A stretch of 64,000 nt of DNA, from contig NZ_JARZAJ010000006.1 of NCBI RefSeq assembly GCF_029892105.1, positions 124,001 to 188,000 on the forward strand, given 5' to 3'. This DNA comes from Kitasatospora sp. GP82 (lineage in GTDB: Bacteria > Actinomycetota > Actinomycetes > Streptomycetales > Streptomycetaceae). The position numbers were made by a program, and so were the translations under genes. Below the pieces are notes generated by a model, which saw nothing but the letters and a program-made list of their open reading frames with translations, was not told the origin of the DNA and ran no database searches. Shown here piece by piece: positions 55,701 through 63,353 of the stretch; position 1 is the stretch's first letter, and each line of letters starts with the position of its first letter.

Positions 55701-56704
55701 AAGCCGGGGCTGAGGTCGAAGCCGTCGCCGGCCCACGATGCCTGGTTGTTACTGTTCGCGGTCCGCCCGTCGACACTTCCCGAGTCGTAGGACAGGCTGA
55801 GCTTGGGGGACAATCCTCCTGGCATCGCCGGAACGGGCATGTCGTAGGACCAGTTGAGGGAACCGCTGTTCAGCGAGGTCGACCAGGTGGAAGCAGCTGA
55901 GAGCGGGCTTGCTTTGTAGTCGCCGGACGGTCCGGCCGAGGAGGCGGTGGCCGCAAGCAGCGTGACACTCGATCCTGCGCCGATCTCCTTGGGCGAAAGT
56001 GCTTGCAGAGAGGCCGTAGTAGGGACCTGAACGGCGACAGCATCAGCGGTGACCGTCTGTTTCTCGGCGTCGTTGCTCCCTGCCAGCGGTGTCTGCGTGC
56101 GGCATTCGGGCTTGTGGGGAGTCGTCAGCGCACAGGCCGGGAGTTGGACCAAGTGAAGCCGTGAGCCGAATCCGCCGCCGCCTGCCTGCGCGAAGCTGCT
56201 GTAGTCCAGCGTGACCTTGGCCTGCCCAGCAGCTGTAGTACCAGTCAAGGTGAACAACAAGCCGGTCACCCCGGCATTTCGCGCCGCGTTCTGGTCGAGG
56301 ACCGAGACCTCCGCCTCGTGCATGGACCCGGAGGCCACCTGGGCACCGGCAGCAGTGCGGGCCTTGGGAGTTGAGGGCGCGGATAGTCCGATGGGCAGGT
56401 TCTTGGCCATGGTGGCCTGAGTGCCGGCGGACCCGAGGGTGACGATCGCGCTGCCCGGCTGCAGCCACGCCGTGCGCGCCGTTGCCGGATCACTGACCGT
56501 GCTGTCGGTCTTGCGCTGCTTGGTCTTCGCCGCCGAGCCCTTCACCGGCTTCTCCTGTGAGGCGAGGGCCGGTTTGCGGTACGGGGCCGCCACTGCGTCC
56601 GCCGCGACGGAGATAGTCGGAAGGAGCGAGCCAACCAGAGTCGCCGCGACTATGGCGGCGACTCTGGTCCTTGGCCGTCGTTCCCCTGTGATGGGTGTAC
56701 TCAA
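49712..56704 (-). CDS. RHS-repeat polymorphic toxin with Hint domain
   Basis: 2330 aa. Signal-like N-terminus (VAAIVAATLVGSLLPTISVAADAVA), a Streptomyces RHS N-terminal region, then a long run of YD repeats (about 950-1800, e.g. YDSLGRTLKVW, YDGLGRVRQTQ, YDNLHRPTAVT), and the RHS core RDYDPKTARFISVDPLLNP...LTGYAYSGNNPLTFSDPTGL (ends about 1918). Next a Hint autoprocessing domain from C2078 (SFAADTLVLMADGSAKKIQDI ... DNHPIYNVTATAWTDAGSIRPGDRL ... TPVLVHN), then about 100 C-terminal residues (2230-2330) that form the variable toxin tip, with WGKHSKDYGLNPGD and DYWFYRKENDLVLTKGDGSFVTMFPLE. The tip resembles small BECR-fold RNase toxins but is not firmly assigned. Confidence 0.9.
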   Translation of the reverse strand: MSTPITGERRPRTRVAAIVAATLVGSLLPTISVAADAVAAPYRKPALASQEKPVKGSAAKTKQRKTDSTVSDPATARTAWLQPGSAIVTLGSAGTQATMAKNLPIGLSAPSTPKARTAAGAQVASGSMHEAEVSVLDQNAARNAGVTGLLFTLTGTTAAGQAKVTLDYSSFAQAGGGGFGSRLHLVQLPACALTTPHKPECRTQTPLAGSNDAEKQTVTADAVAVQVPTTASLQALSPKEIGAGSSVTLLAATASSAGPSGDYKASPLSAASTWSTSLNSGSLNWSYDMPVPAMPGGLSPKLSLSYDSGSVDGRTANSNNQASWAGDGFDLSPGFVERSYKPCADDGVKTNGLDPGDLCWAYDNETISFAGHSGELIPVGPNEWRIKGDDNTKVTRGHDPNRGNGDDDGEYFRAVTPDGTRYYFGYNRLPNWSAGKPETKSVYTVPVYGNNAGEPCNKADFASSWCQQGWRWNLDLVIDANGNDITYWYHPETNNYGRNLNPKDHTGYVRDGYLERIEYGQQQSDIYSATVKPMAQVVFTTAERCLEATAGRCDPLKIDVNRQYWYDTPWDQNCKDNADCDTVYSPAFFTRTRLAGVAVGTLQADGTYRTTDTWNLTHKWGTADFDYQLLLDSVEHVGGTGTEAVALPKTTFAYTQLVNRLDKVGDGRAAFIKQRLSTVTDQLGGQIDVNYSAPACDWSNLPTPQTNTTRCFPQMYQASSKDPVTTEWFNKYVVNAVTATDRTGGAPDMVTRYTYVGDAAWHYDDDNGLTKENLKTWSQWRGYTQTRVQAGGTGGLSTQADHFFLRGLDGDRTDPADKTKKRVVNSISDGEGGILTDDPAWAGYEYRTEQFDKPNGKVLVKAVNTPWKKETAKRVMDWGTATANLTGTSTARSFTSLDNGAGAKWRETRANTTFDGYGRPTQAESLGDVTIDTDDTCTTTTYADNAAAWILKGAIHTETVAAKCGATVNRDTQSDGTSAVLSDVRIQFDSQAYGVAPTKGDASVTHILKSRAGTSATYLDSTTVYDKYGRPTTTTDLAATTVFDTTDATAPVTTAVANPRVTTASFAPAIGRPTKSTVTGPPATVGDASTVQTVTTEFDLVRGLPTATVDANGRRTDVLYDSLGRTLKVWLPNRSKDNGDTPNNEYQYFLADGRIAAVAAKALNEDGSQDTSYTLYDGLGRVRQTQAPGDNGGRILADTFYDERGQSVLAYAPYYSTGAPSTTLLKVEDAAGVETQTASTYDGLNRVIKSTQLSGNGAGTPLAITAITYGGDRTTVIPPDGATPTTTITDAAGRTTELRQYKDKALSGYDSTTYGYDAAGHLTKLTDPAGTQWSWQYDQRGRETKSVDPDSGTTSKTYNDRGELTSTTDGRGKTIATVYDNLSRAIETRDTSPTGTLLTSRTWDPTGDKGALSSSTRYVSVFGATYQYKTAYSFFDDLGRPERITTTVPSIPGQEALAGDYISGTSYRYDGQPRTIGYPAAGSLANEVVAFTYDNLHRPTAVTASGQATYLTDQKYSLTGKPLQATMSNGTAGKDIYVTNTYEWGTQRLASSRTDQYGVSTPARAAVYTYDQAGNVTSVTDTSRSETDRQCFQYDYLARLTEAFTPAGTSCPATPDATTLGGPAPYWTSYTYNTNGTRASETQHDPTGNIGQDGKTTYTYPAATAVRPHSLTSTSQVTGALGTPVVESYTYDTGGNTTARHLNPAANRSSDQALTWDSEGRLAKVTDTVKNITGGTTTTTTKSTDYLYDAEGSRLTTHTLDTADPSSENWTLYLGNTEVKLLKGAGKAAATRYYPLGAATAVRTDDNKVSFQVADHHGTAELNIDATTGAVNQRRTTPFGDARGSNPSSWAGGRGFLGGNNEPTGLTHLGARDYDPKTARFISVDPLLNPADPQSLTGYAYSGNNPLTFSDPTGLAKMCLDTCRGPGDPIRTGPNDGRGGGPAYDDGGGQDFDDGDGYIHPVSKKKAQEVEKQVEDLKDRWKEYNTRIICKGRGNSVCRTQRQWDEAEKFGNNIAKFLSDLTLIIPSIKCTAGGGAGGKNNDDCDTVGIGLSSLDVGIAERDLGVLAEDIGSAAAKACARHSFAADTLVLMADGSAKKIQDIEVGDEISNAEPGVGKGEKHRVDASYITIDDKKFVDITVETASGPQVITATDNHPIYNVTATAWTDAGSIRPGDRLQTTDGRTAAVAGVRLYPAVVVTYDLTIDGLHTYYVLAGTTPVLVHNSNCGPEITGVNVGKKWGKHSKDYGLNPGDPAAREWYENRVREVRASHDEVRHGPYNPDGGGGTDYWFYRKENDLVLTKGDGSFVTMFPLEPRGNAYWDGAAPVNCGC

Positions 56705-56855
56705 TGTGATTCCTTCGGGTTCCGTCCCCTGGCAGGGGCGGGGTTTGTGCGGCGCCGGGGACCGGCTGCCGTGAGAAACGAAGCTCGAAAGACGGTCTGG
56801 GATGACCGATCACCGCGTGGGCCGACCAGAACACGGCCGGCCCACGCGACGCCCG

Positions 56856-59800
56856 TCAGACGCCGGGCTGGGTGGGCATTTCCCCGTCCTTGCTGGCGAG
56901 GATCGCGATCTGAGTTCCATTCAGAACGCCTTGGTAGGCCCAGATGTCGTCGAGCTCACCGGAGAAGAAATCCCCCCAGGCTCCTGCGGCCACGCGACGA
57001 CCGAACTGCAGACCGGAGTACGTGTGCGGCGTGGCGGTGTACGACTCGAAGGGCCGAACAGTGGATGCCGTGGCCACCCGGCTGGTGCACGTGGAATCGC
57101 CCTCGGCACAGACGAAGTTCTCGACCCGGCCGTTGACGTACAGGGTCACCCGGGAGGCGAACGCGTCGTAGACGACCGCAAGATGGGTCCAGCCCCGCGC
57201 CGGCGTGCTGGTCACGCTCGACCTCGCGGCGGTGCCGCTGTCGCTGTCGGCAAGTTCCACCTGCCAGCGGCCCTTCGCGGCGTTCCAGCGCACCACGACC
57301 GCGCTGTTGCCGTTGGCCCCGGCGAGGGAGAGCACGGTCATGTCCCGAGTCGGGGTGGCCGCCGGTAGTACCCAGCCGGCGAGGGTGAAGCTCTCACCGG
57401 TACGAAGGGGCACCTGCTTCGCCTCGGCGTAGCCGCTGACACCGTCGAGGTTCAGGGCGCCGCCGAAGACGCCGCCGACCGCGTTGATCGTCGCGGTGCC
57501 TCCGAGGGTGGCGCCTGCGGCGAAGGGGCTCTCGTCCGGCGTGACCTTGGCGGTGGCGGTGTTCAGCTTCCAGCGGCCCACGAGTTGGGGGCGCTGGCGG
57601 ACCATGTCCCTGGCCTCGGTGGAGGTGAGGACGCGGTCGAAGATGCGGACGTCGTCGATGTCGCCGCCGAAGTACTCACCGTTGGCGCCTTCGCGGTTGA
57701 CAGCGCCCAGTTGTAGCGGTCCGGGCTTGGCCCACGGGGCGTTCTGGGTGTAGTCGGACTCACCGACCAGGTAGCCGTTGATGTAGAGGCGCAGCTTCCT
57801 GGCGGTGGTGTCGGAGACGGCGGCGAGGTGGGTCCACTGATTGTCGGTGGGGCCCATGCAGGGGACGCCGTTGATGAGGCTGCCCGGAGTGCAGTCGGGC
57901 TGCATGGTGCGCACCAGGGTGTCTGCGGAGGTGTCCTCCTTGTAGCGGCTGAAGAGCCAGCGCTTGTAGTAGGCAGAGTAGTAGAGGGAGAACTCGCTGT
58001 TGTGCTCGCCGATCTGGCTGAGGGCGATGTGGGCGGAGGTGTCTCCGTCGGCGAGTTTGGGGAGCTTGACCCAGGCGGAGACGGAGAAGCTCCTGCTGCC
58101 GTCGATCTGGGGGCGGTCGGTGCGGGCATAGCCGGTGCCGCCGTCGAGGTGGAGGGCTTGGCCGGTGACGCCGGTGGTGCTGTTGGTGGCGCCGCCGGTG
58201 AGGGTGAGGGGGGAGGTCTCGGGTTTGCCGGTGACGGTGTTGCCGGTCTCGTCGAGTTCCCAGACGGCCTTCGCGCCGGTGCTGGTGGTGGGCAGGGTGC
58301 CGCCGGCGAGGGCGGTTGCCTCGGTGGGGGTCAGGGCGCGGTCCCAGAGTTTGACCTCGTCGATCTGTCCCTTCCAGGGATCGGTGTAGGTGCCGCGGTA
58401 GAAGAGGCGGCCGAGGTCGAAGGCGTTGCGTGCGGACCAGGCCGCAGGGGCCGGGACCGGTGCGGTGGGAGCGCCGTTGACGTACAGGGTGATCGTCTTG
58501 GCCTTGGCGTCGTAGACGCCGGCCAGGTGGGTCCACTGGTTGAGCGTGACAGGGGCGGTGGAGGCCGCGACCTGCCAGTCGTAGCCGCTGTCGTCCCGGG
58601 TGGTGGTCTGCAGGGCCCACTGGCCGCTGCGGACGCCGAGGCTGAACGCGCCGATGTACTGGCCGCCCTGGCTGACGGCGGAGCGGTTGCGGCTGGCGTC
58701 GGCGAGGTTGACCCAGGCCGAGACCGTGTAGCTGCCGGCGGTCTCCAGCACCCCGCCCTGGGCCTGCGCGTAACCGTCGGCGGTGCCGTCGAACTGCAGC
58801 GCGTTGCCCTTGTGACCGGTGACACCGCTCTTGGCACCGGTACCGAGCGTGGCGTCGAAACCGCCACCACTACCTACCAGAGCGGTGGATCCGGGCCGGT
58901 CGTCCATGGCCCAGCCCGCCCGCTGGGGCTGGCCGGTGCGGACGGCGATGTAGTACGTCTCATCCTGGGAGGAGCCGTTGCCCGCTGCGTCGATCGAGCG
59001 CAGGGAGATCCAGTGCACACCGGGCTTGTCGGGCAGGACGTTGATGGTGCGCGCCGCGCCGCCGGAGGTGGCGATCTCGTTGGCGGCGGAGGGGCTGCTG
59101 TCCAGTCCCCACTGGTACTTGACGGTGTCCTTGGACGCCGAGCTGATGGTGAGAGCACCGTACTTCCCGACGCCGTCGGACCAGGACAGCGCGCCGGACG
59201 GGTCCTTGGTGACGGGGTAGTCGGAGGCATTGACCGTGGGTCCGTCGGGGGCGGTGGTGTCGACGAGGAAGTAGCAGCCGCTGTTGCTGTCGCCGGAGGA
59301 GGAGGTCGGTCCCCACTGGGCGCCGTCCCATGCCCGCATGTCCCAGGCGATCCTGGTGTTCAGCGGAAGGGAGGACGGCAGGGTGTAGCTGAAGATCGAG
59401 CCCGAGGCCTTGAAATCGGTGGGGGTTTCGCTGCTGTTGTTGTTGGTGGACCACCAGCGACGCTTCCAGCCAGCTCCGTCACCGCTGTCCCAGGCCGCGC
59501 TGAACTGGACCGCGACCGGATCACCGTCCGGGTCCGACGCCAGCGCCGTCACCTGCGGCATCTTGTTGACCCGCACGGTCGCGTTCTGGCACACCGAACC
59601 GGGTTGCATCGACAGATCACTCATCGAGGTCTGACGCGGCGGCAGGTTGTACTTGACCTGCAGGTAGGCATTGGCACTGAACTTCTGCCACCCGTACAGG
59701 TCGGACTCGTCCGCGGCCCGCAGAGCCAGGTTCAGGTAGTCCCAGCCGTTGTCTGCGACGGTCTGGACGAGGCTTCGTACACCGCTGGCCCCGAACTCGA

Positions 59801-61175
59801 CGTTGCCGTCACCGCAGCCGCTGCCCTTCATCGGGTTGACGGTCTGCAGGTGCTGGTGCCAGAAGCCGGAGTCCTGGGTGGAGTCCCAGGTTGTCTGCTG
59901 GTCGAAACCGCCCGTCCACCACAGCTGCACCGGGTGGTTCGGGTCATCGCAGTTCGCGTAGGAGTGCACCTCTTCGGCCGCGAACATGGCCGAGAGGATG
60001 TGCTTGCCCGCGAATTGGCCCGTCGGCATCCGATAGAGGATCCGCTGGACATCCTGCGGTGCGCACCGCGACGTGTCCCCGCAGTAGCCAACACCGAACT
60101 GCCCGACGTAGTCACTGCTGTAGGAGAAATGCCAGTACGGCTGGGACGAGTAGTACTGCGACACGCCCGCCCACTCCGCGGCGTGCGGACTGTCCCAGGA
60201 CGGATCAATCATCACCGGATAGACCGTCGCAGGGTCTTTCAGGAGTGTCTGGTTCGGCGTCAGAACTATGGCGTCCTGGGATGGCGTGACCGCCACTCCA
60301 ACCTGCGCACTGCGCCCAGCGGTACCGGACTGAGCGGAGCCGTCAGCAGCGGTCCGGGCAGCGGAGCGCACGGCGGGCCGGGACGCAGCGCCGGAAGCCG
60401 TAGTCGCCTTGGAGGAATCCCACATCAGCGGCTTTGGGGCCTGGAAGACCGTCCCTCCGGCGCCCTTGTCGACCGCCAACAGCGAACCGTTCGCCTCGGT
60501 CCTGATCGTCAGCCCGTCTCCCTGGAGGCCGAGGCGGAGCTGATCGAGCTCCGGGTTCTTCGCAGCCTCCGCTGTGCGGACCACCACGACCTGGCTGAAG
60601 CCGGTGGCGGTCGCCGTCAGCTTCAGATCCACGTCCGGCAGGATCGACCGGTACTCGGCGGTGGCCCCGTCTAGCACTGGCTTGGGCAGTGCCTTGGGCC
60701 ACGAGAGCTTCAACTCCCGGCCCGCCCGGGCCATCCGCACCAGCGGCTGCCCGCTCCCACCACCCGAGAACTCGACCTCCGACGTCACGGCGCCCGGCGC
60801 CACCGCCCCGCTCGGCAACGTGCTCAGTGTCGGGTCGATGTCCACCCAGGAACCGTTCCTGCGGGTGCGCTGCGGTTGCAGGTACTCCGTGGCGACCAGC
60901 TTCCCGTCCGGCTGCGCGACCACGTCGCCCGTCTCGGTCCGCATCGCCTCGACCGCGACCGGCTTGCCCGTCTGCTTCGCCTCCGCGACCGCTGCGCTCT
61001 CCGGTGAATCCCCCGCCGGCTCGGACATGGCGCCGCTACCGCCTGTCGCCGCATCGGCCCTCGGGGTCTGCGCCGTACTCGGCACAACTCCCGCCCCGGC
61101 CAACGTTCCGGCAGCGAGGACCACCGCAAGCCATCTGCGTGCGGACCACCCCCGCCCCGATCTCACATTGATCAC
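56856..61175 (-). CDS. Secreted LamG-domain protein, RHS partner
   Basis: 1439 aa from GTG 61175 (a further-upstream start is open but lacks coding quality). Signal peptide WLAVVLAAGTLAGAGVVPSTAQ. The N-terminal third is a DNRLRE-like adhesion region (DLKLTATATGFSQVVVVRTAEAAKNPELDQLRLGLQGDGL; LKDPATVYPVMIDPSW); then Ig-like segments (RSIDAAGNGSSQDETYYIAV). Three LamG jelly-roll domains begin near residues 755, 970 and 1196, each with the WTHLA.VYD...LYVNG pattern. It sits 151 bp ahead of the RHS gene on the same strand. LamG-RHS pairs recur in streptomycetes; the LamG protein probably aids surface display or target binding. Confidence 0.88.
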   Translation of the reverse strand: MINVRSGRGWSARRWLAVVLAAGTLAGAGVVPSTAQTPRADAATGGSGAMSEPAGDSPESAAVAEAKQTGKPVAVEAMRTETGDVVAQPDGKLVATEYLQPQRTRRNGSWVDIDPTLSTLPSGAVAPGAVTSEVEFSGGGSGQPLVRMARAGRELKLSWPKALPKPVLDGATAEYRSILPDVDLKLTATATGFSQVVVVRTAEAAKNPELDQLRLGLQGDGLTIRTEANGSLLAVDKGAGGTVFQAPKPLMWDSSKATTASGAASRPAVRSAARTAADGSAQSGTAGRSAQVGVAVTPSQDAIVLTPNQTLLKDPATVYPVMIDPSWDSPHAAEWAGVSQYYSSQPYWHFSYSSDYVGQFGVGYCGDTSRCAPQDVQRILYRMPTGQFAGKHILSAMFAAEEVHSYANCDDPNHPVQLWWTGGFDQQTTWDSTQDSGFWHQHLQTVNPMKGSGCGDGNVEFGASGVRSLVQTVADNGWDYLNLALRAADESDLYGWQKFSANAYLQVKYNLPPRQTSMSDLSMQPGSVCQNATVRVNKMPQVTALASDPDGDPVAVQFSAAWDSGDGAGWKRRWWSTNNNSSETPTDFKASGSIFSYTLPSSLPLNTRIAWDMRAWDGAQWGPTSSSGDSNSGCYFLVDTTAPDGPTVNASDYPVTKDPSGALSWSDGVGKYGALTISSASKDTVKYQWGLDSSPSAANEIATSGGAARTINVLPDKPGVHWISLRSIDAAGNGSSQDETYYIAVRTGQPQRAGWAMDDRPGSTALVGSGGGFDATLGTGAKSGVTGHKGNALQFDGTADGYAQAQGGVLETAGSYTVSAWVNLADASRNRSAVSQGGQYIGAFSLGVRSGQWALQTTTRDDSGYDWQVAASTAPVTLNQWTHLAGVYDAKAKTITLYVNGAPTAPVPAPAAWSARNAFDLGRLFYRGTYTDPWKGQIDEVKLWDRALTPTEATALAGGTLPTTSTGAKAVWELDETGNTVTGKPETSPLTLTGGATNSTTGVTGQALHLDGGTGYARTDRPQIDGSRSFSVSAWVKLPKLADGDTSAHIALSQIGEHNSEFSLYYSAYYKRWLFSRYKEDTSADTLVRTMQPDCTPGSLINGVPCMGPTDNQWTHLAAVSDTTARKLRLYINGYLVGESDYTQNAPWAKPGPLQLGAVNREGANGEYFGGDIDDVRIFDRVLTSTEARDMVRQRPQLVGRWKLNTATAKVTPDESPFAAGATLGGTATINAVGGVFGGALNLDGVSGYAEAKQVPLRTGESFTLAGWVLPAATPTRDMTVLSLAGANGNSAVVVRWNAAKGRWQVELADSDSGTAARSSVTSTPARGWTHLAVVYDAFASRVTLYVNGRVENFVCAEGDSTCTSRVATASTVRPFESYTATPHTYSGLQFGRRVAAGAWGDFFSGELDDIWAYQGVLNGTQIAILASKDGEMPTQPGV

Positions 61176-61440
61176 TGCACACCTAAGCCTTATGAAGATT
61201 TTATGGTTGCAGATGCGCAGCTTGGTGAAGGATTGACGGTTAGTCAACGTCCTACAAGATCGAAGCAGGGCAGGATCGGACACGGAACGCACTCCACACC
61301 GTGACCATGCGTAATAAAATCAGACAATCCTCAGCCGCTATTGTGGTCGGAATCACACCTGGCATGAGTGGCGCCTCGTCAACCCGAAAAGCCTTGCTGT
61401 CCTCCCGACAGCGAAAGAACACCAGGCTCGGCTCTCACTC
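61176..61440. other. Intergenic region upstream of the LamG gene
   Basis: AT-richer than most of the window. It includes TTGACTAACCGTCAA on the minus strand (61232-61247), a small inverted repeat that may belong to the LamG promoter. No gene is supported. Confidence 0.5.
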
Positions 61441-62156
61441 GACCGGCGCACTACGGCTTCCGTTGGGCGGCCCGAGGGGCTGCGGGGCTGTGTCGAAGAG
61501 GACAAGACCGACCGGGACCAGGGGCCGTCCGGTGAGTTGACCACCGCCGAGCGCGAGGAGTTGCGCCGGCTGCGGCGCGGGAACACTGAACTGCAAGCCT
61601 CCACGGAGACCTTGAAAGATTTCGGTGTCCAGCGGCTGTGCGAGGCTCTGGGCGTTGCCCGATCCGGGTACTACACCTGGCAGGTCGGGCCCCGGGCCCG
61701 CGCCGACCGGGCGTCGGCCGAAGCCGTGCTGGTGAGCGAGGTCCACGACCAGACGCGGGGCGCCTACGGAGTGCCGCGGGTGCATGCTGAACTGCGAGCC
61801 CAGGGCAGGATGGTCAACCGCAAGCGGATAGCCCGGCTGATGCCATCACCGGCCGCCACCTGCGCAAAACGCTGCCGCACCACCGTCCAGGATAGGAGCG
61901 CGGCGCGCGCCGGACCTGATCGGACGCGACTTCACCGCGAGCGGGCCCGATGTCCGATGGGTCGGCGACATCACGTATCTGCCGGTCGCGGGCTCCTGGA
62001 TGTACCTGGCGACCGTCATCGACCTGCGCTCACCGCGCCTGGTGGGCTGGTCGCTGGCCGATCACATGCGCACTGGGCTGGTCGCCGATGCGCTGGAGGC
62101 CGCGGTGGCCGCCCGCGGTGGCCGGGTCGACGGGTGGTCTTCCACTCGGACATAGT
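61440..62156 (+). pseudogene. IS3-family transposase remnant (fused orfA-orfB, frameshifted)
   Basis: An orfA coiled-coil piece (TTAEREELRRLRRGNTELQA) is joined in frame to an orfB piece (VQRLCEALGVARSGYYTWQ ... VHDQTRGAYGVPRVHAELRAQGRMVNRKRIARLM), which means an internal deletion. Near 61850 the frame shifts; the DDE domain continues in other frames (VRWVGDITYLPVAGSWMYLATVIDL), shifts again at 62120 (VVFHSD) and is cut off at 62156. Inactive. Confidence 0.85.
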
Positions 62157-62169
62157 TCTCAGCCCAGGT

Positions 62170-62601
62170 TCAACCAGTCGTTGCAACACCGCCCTTTTGG
62201 ACCAGCAGTAGCTGCTCGTTGAAGACTTCGGCGGGTGTCCTCCATCCTGAAATCTTGCGAGGGCGACTGTTGAGCGCTGTGGCGACAGCATCCAGGTCGC
62301 TATGGCTGTACCTGCTGAGGTCGGTGCCCTTGGGGAAGTACTGCCGCAGCAGGCCGTTGGTGTTCTCGTTGGTGCCACGCTGCCAGGGGCTGTGCGGGTC
62401 GGCGAAGTAGATCTGCAGCCCGGTGTCGATGCGCAGTTGGGCGTGTTGGGCCATCTCCGCGCCTTGGTCCCAGGTCAACGACCTGCGCAGGTGCTCAGGG
62501 AGATTCGCGATCGTGACAGCGATGGCGTCGCGTACGGCTTCGGCACCGTGCCCGGCGATTGCCGGCTCCGAGAGACTGCACTTCCGGAAGGAACGAGGCA
62601 C
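62170..62601 (-). pseudogene. IS30-family transposase remnant (C-terminal part)
   Basis: Integrase-core C-terminus: [58 protein letters not shown] and [18 protein letters not shown], the IS30 signature including the DDE glutamate in NENTNG. The N-terminal helix-turn-helix and first Asp are missing. It abuts the IS3 remnant at 62160-62170, so one element was inserted into or recombined with the other. Confidence 0.85.
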
Positions 62602-62607
62602 CGCTTC

Positions 62608-63237
62608 TCAGCGCCGTTCCGACCGTCGGCGCAGCCTGGCGAGACGGCGGCGCAGCCGCACCGCGAGGACCAGTGCCGCGATGGCGAGTACGGCGACAGC
62701 GATCGACGCCACGGTGGTCCATCCGCCCGGACCGCCGTGAGGGGCCGAGGCGCCGGTGGGGCCCGCAGACGACGGGGGCGAGGAGGCCGGCGGCGGCTGG
62801 ACGAGTGCCCCGTCGGCACCGGCCGAAGGTGTGCGGCTCGCGCCGGCCGTCGGATCTGCGACGACCGCGACGGACAGGGAGGCCTCGGCCCGGCCGAGAG
62901 CCGGGAAGCCGGACTCGACCGTGACCTTCCAGGACCCTGCGGGCAGCGCCTCACCGGTGGTGTAGGTGGCCTCGGCACCTGGGACGGCCACCAGACGCCA
63001 GGGCCCGACCGATCGGCCGTCCGCCGCCAGGGCGCTGAGTGTCCCGGCGACGGGCTCGGTGACCGGGTCGCCGTCGTTCTCCCAGCTCGCCACCACCACC
63101 GGGTGGCCGTCCGCCCTGCCGGTGACCTGGAGGCGGATGGAGTCCCCGTGTGCGGCGGCCGGCCGGGCCCCGCCCAGCAGCAGGGCTCCGCAGAGCAGCA
63201 GCACGGCCGTCAGGGCGGCGGCGGGCCTGAGGGTCAT
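62608..63237 (-). CDS. Secreted, membrane-anchored protein of unknown function
   Basis: 209 aa from ATG 63237. Signal peptide LTAVLLLCGALLLGGARPAAAHG, a CopC/YtkA-like beta-sandwich (SIRLQVTGRADGHPVVVASWENDGDPVTEPVAGTLSALAADG ... LPAGSWKVTVESGFPALG), a Pro/Ser-rich linker and a C-terminal membrane helix (VASIAVAVLAIAALVLAVRLRRRLARLRRR) with basic cytoplasmic end. Cell-surface protein; the mature N-terminal His (AHGDS) could bind copper as in CopC, but that is only a possibility. It ends six bases after the IS30 relic. Confidence 0.75.
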   Translation of the reverse strand: MTLRPAAALTAVLLLCGALLLGGARPAAAHGDSIRLQVTGRADGHPVVVASWENDGDPVTEPVAGTLSALAADGRSVGPWRLVAVPGAEATYTTGEALPAGSWKVTVESGFPALGRAEASLSVAVVADPTAGASRTPSAGADGALVQPPPASSPPSSAGPTGASAPHGGPGGWTTVASIAVAVLAIAALVLAVRLRRRLARLRRRSERR

Positions 63238-63353
63238 CGGCAAGGTTCCTCCTGGGTGTGGGAGAGAAGGGGGGTTCGCAACGGCGGGGGCAGGGCGGAA
63301 CTCGCCCTGCCCCCGCCGCCTGCCGCAGGGGCGTTTCAGGTAGTGCGGATGGT

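Noticed and set aside
57828-60674. 948-codon plus-strand frame across the LamG gene
   Set aside because: Shadow of the LamG gene; Val/Gly/Ala-rich composition without domains.
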